A model generated the notes under the pieces. That model had not been told where the DNA came from. It saw only the letters and a program-made list of their open reading frames with translations, and did no database searches. Shown piece by piece: positions 21,460-30,880 of a stretch of DNA of 64,000 nucleotides. The position numbers were made by a program, and so were the translations under genes. Source of the stretch: Undaria pinnatifida (Eukaryota; Sar; Phaeophyceae; Laminariales; Alariaceae); contig JABAKD010000003.1 of assembly GCA_012845835.1 (NCBI GenBank), positions 2,045,984 through 2,109,983 on the forward strand. Reading direction: 5' to 3'. How positions within the stretch are numbered: position 1 is the first letter of the stretch; every line of letters begins with the position of its first letter.

Positions 21460-22650
21460 GTGATGGATGATAACGGCCTCTTGTGGATGGCACCTCGGGG
21501 AAAGATCCCACGACTTGCAGTTCCCCGATCTCTCGTTTCAGGGATTATGGCGCTGGCGCACAGCACCTATGGGCATCCGGGGACGGCACGAACTACAGCC
21601 TTGATTAGTCATCGGTACTGCTGGCCCACCCTCATTAAGGACGTTAGAGACTACGTCCTCTCGTGTGGGTGCAGACGACGCAAGCGGTCAGCGAGTCAAC
21701 GGGTTGCCATGCTACCGTCGAGGTTTCTACGACCCGGAGAAGTACTCGAAGTCGACATCCAGGACATGGGGGTGAAGTCGGACGCAGGCAACAAAGTTCT
21801 ACTGGTAGCAGTTGACAAAGCCAGCAAGTTCTTGTTCGCCTTTCCACTCCCTACGAAAGAAGCAATCGGAGTAGCGAGGAAACTGCTCGAAGTGATGCTT
21901 ACTTTTGGACTACCGCTGTATGTTCGCAGTGATCCGGGATCCGAGTTCACGGCAGAGGTGATGCAACACTTATGTAAGTGGTTGAACGTGACCATCGCCT
22001 ATGGGCCTGCCGATCATCCACGTGCACAGGGGACGGTGGAGAGATTGGGGGGGTGGCTACACGAACCACTAGGAGAACTGTGCAAGACCTGGCCTCGCAG
22101 ATGGGACGAATACGTACAACCGACACTGTGGATCCATCGTACCACGCCGGACCTGCGCCTGCCGGGGAAGCCAACTCCCTTCCGTCTGTTCTTCGGTCGT
22201 GATGCACGCACGCAACTTGATGCTACGCACCCTGAGATAGATGGTGGTGATTTCAGAGGCGGGATGCACAGTTACGTGGCCGACAAACGTCAAGCGTACA
22301 AGGAGGTACGGGATGTACGGATAGCTCTATCGAAAAGACATGAAGACAGGCAGAAAAGTCGTGAAAGTCGGAATGCTGAAATCGGTCGGACCTCGGTAGG
22401 CACCCGTGTTGTTGTCGGAGATAAGGTGCTGGTGAAGGAGGCGGAGTCTGTGATGGTAAGGGAAGGGATACATCATAAACTAGCCCACGAGCACTGGACC
22501 GGACCTTGGGAGGTGACTGAAGTTGTCTTACCAGGACTCAGCTACATCGTCACGATGAATGGGCGAGGGATTCGCCGACGACGGGCGTCAGCATCGAATA
22601 TCAATATGTTCCACTTACGTCCGGACGACCTCCGTCACGACTTCGAAAAC
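21460..22650 (+). other. Integrase: zinc-binding and DDE core domains
   Basis: The integrase inserts cDNA into the host genome. The N-terminal zinc-binding region has HSTYGH (His-x4-His), followed by a YVLSCGCRRRK block with Cys-x-Cys spacing rather than the usual Cys-x2-Cys. The core has the catalytic Asp in EVDIQDMG (codon 21754-21756), Asp in RSDPGSEF (21931-21933) and Glu in GTVERLGG (22039-22041). The last two are separated by exactly 35 residues, the canonical D-35-E spacing. A WTGPWEV segment typical of the Ty3/gypsy GPY/F module follows near 22500. No stop interrupts this part. Confidence 0.9.
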
Positions 22651-22689
22651 GAATTTGCTCACCTGGCATGGGGAGTTGACTTCGGACTG

Positions 22690-23172
22690 GCGGAGCCGTC
22701 GACTGTAGCGTCGCCTATGTATACCCTAATAGACAGAAAGGCTGTGATGGGTCAAGGCAACGCTTGGAAGTGGCGATACAAGGGACGATTCGTGGATGGC
22801 ACAGAGTCGCAGTGGCTGTCCGAAGAGGAGGCACGAGACAGCTTCACCCCTTTACAGCTGGACGTTTTCCATGCGCTGTGGGAAACGTATCACGGAGCGG
22901 AGTGCCGGGCAAGACCAACTTCGACGCTAACGCGGAAGGAAAGAGATGGGATCGACCGCGAACAAGCGTTGAAACAACACCCCGTGGGGACCGTAATCTG
23001 GAGGGAATTCGCGGACGCTGAAGGAAACAAGAAGCGTCACCTTTCAAAAGTCTTCGACTACAAGTCACCGTACTGGCGCGTTCGGTACGCAGACGGAGAT
23101 TGGAAGGAGCTCAACGAACGTGAAATCCTGAAAGGTAGGATGACCGGAAATTCGCAATCCGGTTCCCCGTAA
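22690..23172 (+). other. Integrase tail: chromodomain-like then Tudor-like module
   Basis: At about 22716-22870 the segment YTLIDRKAV ... WKWRYKGRF ... ESQWLSEEEA resembles a chromodomain (the VKWKGY and WEP blocks). Chromodomains of such integrases bind histone marks and steer insertion. A second module at about 22985-23130, GTVIWREF ... VFDYKSPYWRVRYADGDW, resembles Tudor-like barrels with a YxDGDxE end. Two consecutive putative chromatin readers are unusual. The Tudor assignment is by pattern only. Confidence 0.55.
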
Positions 23173-23523
23173 ACGTGGAACGTAAAGTGGAGGCGGATGG
23201 AGAAAGGGAGAAAACGTTGGCCGGAGATCGACCAGCGAGGAGGATCAAGGCCTCGGCCTACCCGGGTTATTGGGAAAGCCGGGAAGTGGTGGATGAGAGG
23301 CTTTCAGCTGGTGCGCTTGATGAGAAATACTAGCAAGTCCAGCAGTACCGATCTGGGACCTAATGGGAAAAAAAAAAGCGCGAGGCCCAGGGTCCCTACC
23401 CCCTGAGAGACGCCTATCCATGAAAATGTTAGACGCCACTCATTCGAGCCTTAGGGTAATCGAAACACGACTAAGTGTGGGAAAAGGCCCTCACTCTTAC
23501 TCCAGTGTATCCGCAGCCCGGTT
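23173..23523 (+). other. 3' internal region with a small basic ORF
   Basis: A 69-residue frame at 23197-23406 encodes a basic, Gly/Arg/Lys-rich peptide with no recognised family. It lies between the end of pol and the 3' LTR, where some elements keep an extra gene, but there is no signal peptide or membrane segment, so it is not an envelope gene. It may be chance. Confidence 0.3.
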
Positions 23524-23557
23524 AGCACGGCATTCCTGAGAAGCCGTGCTGGGGGGG
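23524..23557 (+). promoter_or_regulatory. Hairpin and G-run at the polypurine-tract position
   Basis: AGCACGGC (23524-23531) and GCCGTGCT (23543-23550) form a perfect 8-base stem with an 11-base loop, followed by seven G residues that end exactly at the 3' LTR. The G-run is the plausible plus-strand primer. A hairpin directly before such a tract is unusual. Confidence 0.55.
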
Positions 23558-23998
23558 TGTTGCGGCGGATTGACATGACGTCGCATGAAATCCCGTGGCG
23601 GAATGCTTCCTAGGTCTGTATAACGCCGATCAGTCTAGAAAGCGTGCTGCTCACGGCCTCAGTCCAAAAACACACAAAACCAAACGAGGGAAAAAGGAAC
23701 CTGAACTTGATCTGACACGAGTGTGAGTGACTGCGAACCGAGCTTGAGTACAGCTATCGTTACCGTGAGGCATTGTTGGAAGTTTCGTCCGGAGATCTGT
23801 TATATTGCACGAGCTCTTGGAAGAGGACTGCGTGGTACGAGACTGGTGTTTGCAGGCAGCTGTTGCAACAAGCAGACGGGAGGGATCAGCCTGAAGGTAG
23901 ACACGGAGGAAACGAACTTGAAGCGGTGAGAGAGTTGGGACAAGGGATTGGAGACTTGGGTACGTGTGACTAAAATAGCTCTTTATCCGTTCGTTACA
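23558..23998 (+). repeat. 3' LTR
   Basis: 441 bases, matching the 5' LTR at all but two positions. It is followed by the target duplication GTCT. Confidence 0.95.
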
Positions 23999-24035
23999 GT
24001 CTATTTACTAAAAAAAATGTACGTTTCATCCATTT
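23999..24035 (-). repeat. Inverted terminal-like repeat, right copy (3' portion)
   Basis: This continues the interrupted target from 13756. It matches the reverse complement of 9686-9722 as far as CATCCATTT, beyond which the two copies diverge, so the end of the older repeat lies near 24035. Confidence 0.7.
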
Positions 24036-25425
24036 TTACTTATTATATGACTGTATTATTACTGTTACGGCTTTACTCGGCACGGGATTTGCGTCACACT
24101 GCTGTATGCTGTGGACAGTGGAGCACCAGAGAGTGTGTAGTGTTATTGGTTATATAATGTGATATCACACATTGGCGTAGCATTCAGAACACGATCAGGA
24201 TTTATTGGCCACTTTTGTATTTATTTTGTTTTTAAGGAAACTTTTTGTTTCAATATGGCACCACCGCCGTGGGGGCGGGGGTGTCGATCACTCCCTATTT
24301 GAAGAGTATGTTGTCTTACACATGCATATATACAATCCCTCAGGCTTTTGTTGGGTAAGGCCACGTAATTGCATGCAACACTGAAATAATTGAGAAAACG
24401 GAAGTACTTCGTAAATCCAATCATTGGTTGCGTACTGCAGTCAATCCATTAGGTTGCTCCTCAGGTTTACATTGTATCATCCAACGCCGCACGATGCAGA
24501 CTCGTTAGTACGGAACCAGATTATTCTGGCGATGTATTCCATAGTCCACAAGATGTTACAATAGGTGATACCCACTAGGGCACGCGGATAGTTGATCTTG
24601 GTGGTGATTGACTGTTGAGGATATGATGTGGTATGTGAACGTTATCTAGATCTGAAGACAACTACTGTAGTAGGGGTTTCTACTTATCCTCTTCTGGATT
24701 CTGATATAGGGATTCGGGGATGAAGTTAGGATCGCTTGTTTTCCTGTGTTCGGAGCTAATACAACAACTTCTCTCTCCTTTCCTAGCACTTAAATGGTGC
24801 CGACCAGCCCCCCTCAGGCCAAGGGGGGATTCTTTCTGGTCAGAAGACCTTGCCTAGCCTAGGCGTGTCTACAACGCCTTGGTACGAGTAGCTAGGAGTA
24901 CTGCCTGGTGATTGTTCTACACGCTGTGGTGACATATATATATATGTTCGGGGCATCGGCACGAAAGAGGCAGGAAGCGGTAAGTTTTGTGTTATTTGCG
25001 GATCCGCGGGCCCGACCTGCGGGGCGCCTGCACGGCAATGGCTCTCAGCTATGCGTTTGAAAAAGGTGGATCCGCATGCTAGATCCGCGGTTTTGACCCG
25101 CGGGTCAGCCGAAAACAACTCGCGGGTCATGATGGCTTGACCCGCGAGTGACCCGTATCTCGCGGATCATGACCCGACCCGACCCGCGAGATTTCGAAAA
25201 CATTTTGACCCGACCTGACCCGACCCGCGAGATTTTGAAGCCTCTTGACCCGATACAAGCCGACCCGCAAAATTTTGAGGGTTATTGACCCGACCCGACC
25301 TGACCCGCGAGATTTTGAAACCTCTTGACCCGATCCGACCCGACCCGTGAGATTTTAAAACGTAATGACCCGACCCGACCCGAACCGTGAGATTTTAAAC
25401 CCCCCTCGACCCGTGAAAAGCCCCG
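24036..25425 (+). repeat. Decayed relative of the hAT element at 33536-35283
   Basis: Segments here match the second half of the 33536-35283 element in the same order. Shared landmarks are GTCACACTGC near 24090, GGTACTGCCTGGTGATTGTTCT-like sequence near 24900, the CGGCACGA..AGGCAGGAAGC block, GGATCCGC blocks, and then an array of about 30-base units GACCCGACCCG...CGAGATTTTGAAA from about 25050. The right end reads GTGAAAAGCCCCG, one base off the intact terminus. The left terminus is not recognisable. An imperfect hairpin with C6/G6 and GACCAG/CTGGTC stems lies at about 24803-24840. Confidence 0.65.
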
Positions 25426-25920
25426 ATAAATATTTGGGGGCACATACTTGCTGCCGATGAAATCCGGATAGGTGAAGATCGCATAAAAGCTATAGTCGAC
25501 TTGCCAACACCTAAAACCATCAGGCAGCTGCGGCCAGTACTAGGCATGCTGAACTTTGTACGCAAGTTCATACCCAACTTAGCCGTAACCATAGCACCCC
25601 TAGTAGCCCTCATGGAAAAAGGCCATTAAATAAGTTGCTCATCGTTGGGGTCTAGAATACGATCTAGTGTACGCAACAGTGAAACAATCACTCACCCTGG
25701 CGCCCGCGCTACAATTGCCTGGGTTTTCTAAAGATTTTGCGATACATCTTAAAGCACCCGAAGCGGGCGCGGAGGCATTTCTCGTCCAGCAGAAACGTGA
25801 CGACCTTGTAATCATCGCAAACGTTTGTCAACGGTTCAACGATAGCCAACGCCACTACTCTGTTATGCAAAATTAATGTTGCGCGGTTGTCCAAGCTATA
25901 TAACACTGGCGATCCTATTT
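25426..25920 (+). pseudogene. Ty3/gypsy RT-RNase H fragment, frameshifted
   Basis: The sequence begins in the RT connection region. A YLG..LAADE block can be read if one extra G in a GGGGG run (about 25435) is ignored. It is followed by LPTPKTIRQL and LGMLNFVRKFIPN, then a stop and frame change near 25628, and RNase H-like YATVKQSLT ... SKDFAIH ... QRFNDSQRHYS to about 25876. It is a different gypsy lineage from the full element. It starts directly at the end of the hAT-like repeat, which suggests that repeat inserted into this retrotransposon. Confidence 0.75.
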
Positions 25921-25950
25921 ATGGTTGCGTCATTTTGTTTGCGTCACTAG

Positions 25951-25990
25951 GAGCGGCAAGAGCGGTAGCAGCGGCAGAAGCAGCAGTAGC

Positions 25991-26030
<40 letters not shown>

Positions 26031-26095
26031 GCAGCAGCAGCAGCGGCAGCAGCAGGAGCGGAAGAAGCGGTAGTAGCAGCAGCAGCAGCAGACCA
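25951..26095. repeat. AGC/GGC trinucleotide microsatellite
   Basis: An interrupted (AGC)n/(GGC)n run produces poly-Ala, poly-Ser and similar frames on both strands. These frames are not counted as genes. Confidence 0.9.
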
Positions 26096-26554
26096 CCTTT
26101 GTCTCTCTAGCTGACGCCGTTTTCTCTCGAACTGCGTCGGTTTGGTAAGTTTAGAGCGCCTTCGCTTTCCTCCCATTTTTGAGGCCTGTCAAGGAATTAG
26201 ATGGTGCAAACGATTCAGTCCTGATCGGATTGTGTCGAGGTTTTGAGGAGGAATGCGAGTGCGGTGGCCGACGTCCCCTGTTAAGGCACTGCTGCACACA
26301 CTCATCACGACCACGATACGGGAGACGTGTCTCAATGTTCGTGTCACTCATAAGCTGGGAGTCTAAACACCCTCTTTATTTCACCGAGCCAGCGAACAAA
26401 AAACGACCGACAGAGAGCACGAATATGAGGGGTGATGCTGCCAGGCCGGAAGGCTAAAGTGCCGCAACACCTAAAACGAGTGATATAGAGCACGGATATT
26501 AGGGTGCTGCTGCCAGGCTATGAGGCTAAACTGCCTCAGCAGCACCTTCAGAGT
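26096..26554. other. No gene recognised
   Basis: Short frames only, with no recognisable motif or repeat. Confidence 0.4.
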
Positions 26555-27960
26555 ACTCGATTTTTCACATTCGACTCCAGGAAATATCTTTGCTCCACGG
26601 CACGGCAGCTGCAGGTAGGCAGAGCTCAGACAGGGCTATATTCCACCGTCAGGTCGTTCGATAATTCCCAAACAGCAATTCATTTTTCACACGAATTTAG
26701 GGAGTCTGGGCGGTGAGCACTGAGCCAGAGCCAGCACAGCAGACAGGGCTATATTCCACCGTCAGGTCGGTCGATAATTCCCAAACAGCAATTCATTTTT
26801 CACACGAATTTAGGGAGTCTGGGGGGTGATCACTGAGCCAGAGCCAGCACAGCAGACGGGGCTATATTCCACCGTCAGGTCGGTCGATAATTCCCGAACA
26901 GCAATTCAATTTTCACACGAATTTAGGGAGTCTGGGCGGGTAGGTGCACTGAGCCAGCACAGCAGACAGGGCTATATTCCACCGTCAGGTCGGTCGATAA
27001 TTCCCGAACAGCAATTCATTTTTCACACGAATTTAGGGAGTCTGGGTGGGTAGGCTGGCTGTGCCAGGCGAGAGGGAGAGAGCCTATAATTACCAATCAG
27101 CAATCAATCAGCAACAATTTTTCCGGTGGATTGGGCGGGAAATGTATAGCGTGGATGTGAGAAGAGCTGTGTCACAAGTCCATAACTTCGAATCGAGGAG
27201 GGTGGGGTAAACCAGACAGCAACTGTGAGGCGAGGTGTTGGATTGTCCACACTCAGAAAGCAGGAAATATCCTTGCTCCGCGGCACAGCAGTGTAGTCGG
27301 CCGGCGCACAGACAGTCTATATTCGACCTTCAGATTACTCGATTTTTCGCATCTGACACCAGGGAATATCCTTGCTCCGCGGCACAGCAGTGCAGTCGGC
27401 CGGCGCACAGTCTATATTCGACTTTCAGATTACCCGATTTTTCACATCTGACACCAGGAAATATCCTTGCTCCGCGGCACAGCAGTGCAGTCGGCCGGCG
27501 CACAGACAGTCTACATTCCACCGTCAGGTCGGTCGATAATTCCCGAACAGCAATTCATTTTTCACACGAATTTAGGGAGTCTGGGTGGGTAGGCTGGCTG
27601 TGCCAGGAGAGAGGGAGAGAGCCTAAAATTACCAATCAGCAATCAATCAGCAACAATTTTTCCGGTGGATTGGGCGGGAAATGTATAGCGTGGATGTGAG
27701 AAGAGCTGTGTCACAAGTCTATAACTTCGAATCGAGGAGGGTGGGGTAAACCAGACAGCAACTGTGAGGCGAGGTGTTGGATTGTCCACACTCAGAAAGC
27801 AGGAAATATCCTTGCTCCGCGGCACAGCAGTGCAGTCGGCCGGCGCACGGCGCACGGACAGTCTATATTCAACCTTCAGATTACCCGATTTTTCACATCT
27901 GACACCAACACCGTCGCTCTCCAGACACAACGGAAATACCGTAAAACAAAATTGCAGAGC
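26555..27960. repeat. Higher-order tandem repeat array
   Basis: A unit of about 113 bases with CTATATTCCACCGTCAGGTC and CACACGAATTTAGGGAGTCT recurs at about 26633, 26746, 26858 and 26969, and again near 27510. A second unit of about 90 bases with CTTCAGATTAC and CCTTGCTCCGCGGCACAGCA recurs from about 27270. A block containing both, starting near 27081, is repeated at 27621 (period 540). No coding sequence is apparent. Confidence 0.85.
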
Positions 27961-28360
27961 GAATTTTGAAGGGAGAATTTGTCCCAAACCAGCATGAAAA
28001 TTCTGATTTGAGTGAACGATTTAAAGTGAACTTCCATCAATGTCGACCAGGTCATACGGTTGGCCTACCAACACCGTCGCTCTCCAGACACAAGGGCACG
28101 GCAATCAGAGGGCACGAGGGCACAACCCACACGGCAGCACACAGCAGACACTGCTCGCTGTGCGCTGTGCTTGGCAGCGATAGACACAACCCAACATTGA
28201 TGCGGAGGCACCACAAGGCAGCTGGGGAAGCATGGCGCGTATGTGCAACCTCAAGGGTAGGTGCTAGTGAGCCAGCGCTCCCGCGCTCTCTACGATGTGA
28301 CCTCGTTTTCTGCTGCTGCGTGGTGTCGTATTCGGTGCTAGTTTTGTCAACCACCGTCGC
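27961..28360. other. No gene recognised
   Basis: A CACCGTCGCTCTCCAGACACAA string at 27908 recurs at 28071. No convincing coding sequence. Confidence 0.4.
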
Positions 28361-28636
28361 TATACCACAACGTTGTCACCGAAGCCTCCACCGCCACCGC
28401 CACCCACGCCGCACGGTCGCCGCCGCCGCTGCTGCTGCTGCTGCTGCTGTGCGGCGACTGTTGTGCTGCGGCTGCGGTTGGTGTCTCCTGCGTTTGTTTC
28501 AAAATTTCTAATAAAATACTGGCTGTTCTGTTGTTGTGGTAATGATCGTAGTGATCGAGCCAGGCCGAGCTGCTGTGCTGCAACTCATCTGGCGGAGCCA
28601 ACGCCACCGCCACCTCCGCCCCCGCCCCCGCCGCTG

Positions 28637-28669
<33 letters not shown>

Positions 28670-28683
28670 CGCTGCTACTGCGG

Positions 28684-28722
<39 letters not shown>

Positions 28723-28730
28723 GCTGCTGT
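28361..28730. repeat. CCG/CTG trinucleotide tracts
   Basis: CTG runs at about 28427-28450 and 28684-28721 and CCG/CGG-rich runs around 28380 and 28600-28680 give low-complexity frames (poly-Pro, poly-Cys, poly-Gln). The 190-residue plus-strand frame at 28373-28945 is a by-product. Confidence 0.85.
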
Positions 28731-29189
28731 TCTCACTCTCTCATACGCGTGTTCTAAAAGTGTTTTGCGTTCGTCGTTGCGGGAGATCGATGCTGCTGTG
28801 CGTGGATTCTGTAGACATCCACATCACCGGATGGCACGTTTTTTTTTTGGCTTTGTGTTTTTTCATGAATTTTTTGTCGCAAACTCAGCCAAATGCATGC
28901 CGGAGTGAATCTGTCCTCTTTCAAGCCTGGTGGAAGAATTTTTAGTGATTTTTTTTAACGCGAACACTGGAATGTTATGGCGGCGGACGACGTGGGACTA
29001 AAAAACTACGGTGAGTCATGTCCGTGGCTTTATGATCATGGCTTCATCGGGCACAGAACATCAGTGCGCAGTTATGTGGGCGAGGAAAGACGTTTTTTCT
29101 GGTCAGTGAAACCGAACCCGTCAGCGTAGCAATAACGCCTTCCGAGAAGGTACCGCAGAGCAACACTTCCGGAAATTGCGCCTGGTATA
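28731..29189. other. No gene recognised
   Basis: Nothing supportable was seen in this stretch. Confidence 0.4.
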
Positions 29190-29690
29190 CCGTCTAATAA
29201 ATACCACAATTATTGAGCCAAATATAACTAACTGAAATAGTCAAGTAGTTTGAGTATAAAGTTTGCGAAGAGGCGCTGTGGGAATTGTCGGGAAGGAGGG
29301 AAATAATGTAAAGTGCAAATAAGTAGGATTTGATGTCGATCAGATAATCGGCACCAACGAGGCTGGTAGCCGAGAAGGAGGCTCGATGAACGACAGAGTG
29401 CAAAGAAAAGACCAGCGAGTAGGAGCAGTGTTGAGGCAGGTTTTGATCGTTTTTTTCCCACCATCCCACCCTGATGCTCAAGAGAGGGGGGAGGGGGAGC
29501 AGTGATGAAGAAGGCTGTGGTCAGTTGCATTGTTTTTCCCGGGTAATGGGCCAAGACGTAACATAAACGTAAGAAGCGGGTTAGCCCGAGGTATTTGTTT
29601 GTCTGGGAGCATAGTATCCAATTGTTCCCTCGTTTGTCTTCGCAGGCATTATTTTACTGCGTAAAAAAAAATGCCACAATTGCTTAGCCA
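29190..29690 (-). repeat. Dispersed repeat, copy 2 (partner of 240-780)
   Basis: Read on the minus strand, this copy starts and ends with the same TATATTTGGCT..AATTGTGG segment (at about 29685 and 29208), so slightly more than one unit of roughly 480 bases is present. The segment order relative to 240-780 is rotated. This implies the family exists, or existed, as tandem or circular units. Confidence 0.7.
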
Positions 29691-29999
29691 AATATAACAA
29701 AAATGCAAAACCCACGCCGGAAGCCAGACCATATATATATATATATCTGCTTCCGTGATGGAAAGCTAGTACTAAGTGGTACTCCTGAATGAAGTATGCC
29801 AGCGCCATAGAAGAGAAAAACAAATTGCTGCTGCTGTTTGTATTAAACAAAAAAGATAAGGGCCATCTCCAACAGGCACGAAAACACACCCACAATGAAA
29901 AGCAGCAACGAAGTGAAATTAACGTGGAATGATACGTACAAAATAAAAAAAATAACAGTGCCATCTCCCGCAGGCACGAAAACACACCCACGAACTATA
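29691..29999. repeat. AT microsatellite and short direct repeat
   Basis: An (AT)n run lies at about 29732-29747. A segment GGCACGAAAACACACCCAC occurs at about 29874 and 29972. No gene is recognisable. Confidence 0.6.
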
Positions 30000-30880
30000 C
30001 CACACGTTCTAACCACCCACGTGCGCCCCCACCACCCATCACCCACCCACCGACCAACCCACTACCACAGCAGTACAACTGCAGTGGACCAGTACGTACC
30101 AACCAATCCACAACGGCAGCACAGCAATACGGCAGTACGCACCACAGCGGTGCACCTGTGGTATGCCAGGAGCTGGGTGGGATTTGCACTTTCTTACGAT
30201 TCTCCACCTTCCGGGGGAGAGCGCGAGCCGTCACCCACCAAGCACCCACCACCCACCACCCACCCACCGATCAACCCAATAACACAGCAGTGCAACAGCA
30301 GTGGAGCACTACGTACCGACCAATCCACAACGGCAGCACAGCAATAAGGCAGTACGCACCACAGCGGTACACCTGTGGTATGCCAGGAGCTGGGTGGGAC
30401 TGGCACTTTCTTATAATTCTCCACCCTCCGGGGGAGAGCGCGAGCCGTCACCCACCAAGCACCCACCAACCACCCACCACCCACCGACCAATCTTCCACC
30501 ACAGCAGTACAACAGCAGTGGAGCACTACGTACCAACCAATCCACAAGGGCAGCACAACAGTACGGCAGTACGCACCACGGCGGTACACCTGCGGTGCGC
30601 CAGGAGCTGGGTGGGATTTATTTGCACTTTCTTGCGATTCTCCACCTTCCAGGGGAGCGCCCGAGCGGTCACCCACCAAGCGCCCACCACCCACCACCCA
30701 CCCACCGACCGTAGACACTACCACAGCAGTACAACAGCAGTGGAGAAGTACGTACCGACCAATCGACAACGGCAGCACAGTACGCACCACAGCGGTAAAC
30801 CTGTGGTATGCCAGGAGCTGGGTGGGATTTGCACTTTCTTACGATTCTCCACCTTTCGGGGGAGAGCGCAATTCATCCCC
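30000..30880. repeat. Four tandem units of about 217 bases
   Basis: Units carrying GCCAGGAGCTGGGTGGGA start at about 30161, 30378, 30595 and 30806. Each also holds a CACCCACC-rich stretch and a CAGCAGTACAACAGCAGTGG block. Because the period is close to a multiple of three, several long frames run through, but they show no protein-like conservation. Confidence 0.85.

Larger units (their letters stand above)
17370..23172 (+). pseudogene. Pol polyprotein (PR-RT-RH-MTase-IN), disabled
   Basis: One polyprotein can be followed from the protease to the end of the integrase. The first part is in the frame of 17130-18191, 18225-19595 and 19608-20642, broken only by in-frame TAG (18189-18191) and TAA (19593-19595). 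The second part continues one frame over from about 20490 to 23172, with TAG (20575-20577) and TAA (21457-21459). The stops interrupt otherwise well-conserved domains, so they look like recent point mutations rather than natural ends. Translation, if any, would give separate fragments. Domain entries follow. Stop suppression or recoding cannot be excluded but four stops make it unlikely. Confidence 0.85.
13757..23998 (+). mobile_element. Ty3/gypsy LTR retrotransposon with a C5-methyltransferase domain
   Basis: The element has 441-base LTRs that begin TGTTG and end TTACA, and a 4-base target duplication GTCT (13753-13756 and 23999-24002). Domain order on the plus strand is low-complexity Gag-like ORF, protease, reverse transcriptase, RNase H, cytosine-methyltransferase-like domain, linker, integrase, chromodomain-like and Tudor-like tail. 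RT, RNase H, then integrase is the Ty3/gypsy order. The LTRs differ at only two positions, so insertion was recent, yet pol has stops at 18189, 19593, 20575 and 21457 and a frameshift between about 20471 and 20490. An uninterrupted copy of the target exists at 9686-9772. The methyltransferase insertion is the unusual feature. Confidence 0.9.

Noticed and set aside
23197..23406. Envelope or accessory gene of the LTR retrotransposon
   Set aside because: Only 69 basic residues, no signal peptide, no membrane segment and no known family.
25887..26176. Poly-Ala and poly-Ser ORFs on both strands
   Set aside because: Produced by the AGC/GGC microsatellite.
28373..28945. 190-residue Pro/Arg/Cys-rich ORF
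   Set aside because: Generated by CCG and CTG runs; no stable domain or splice context.
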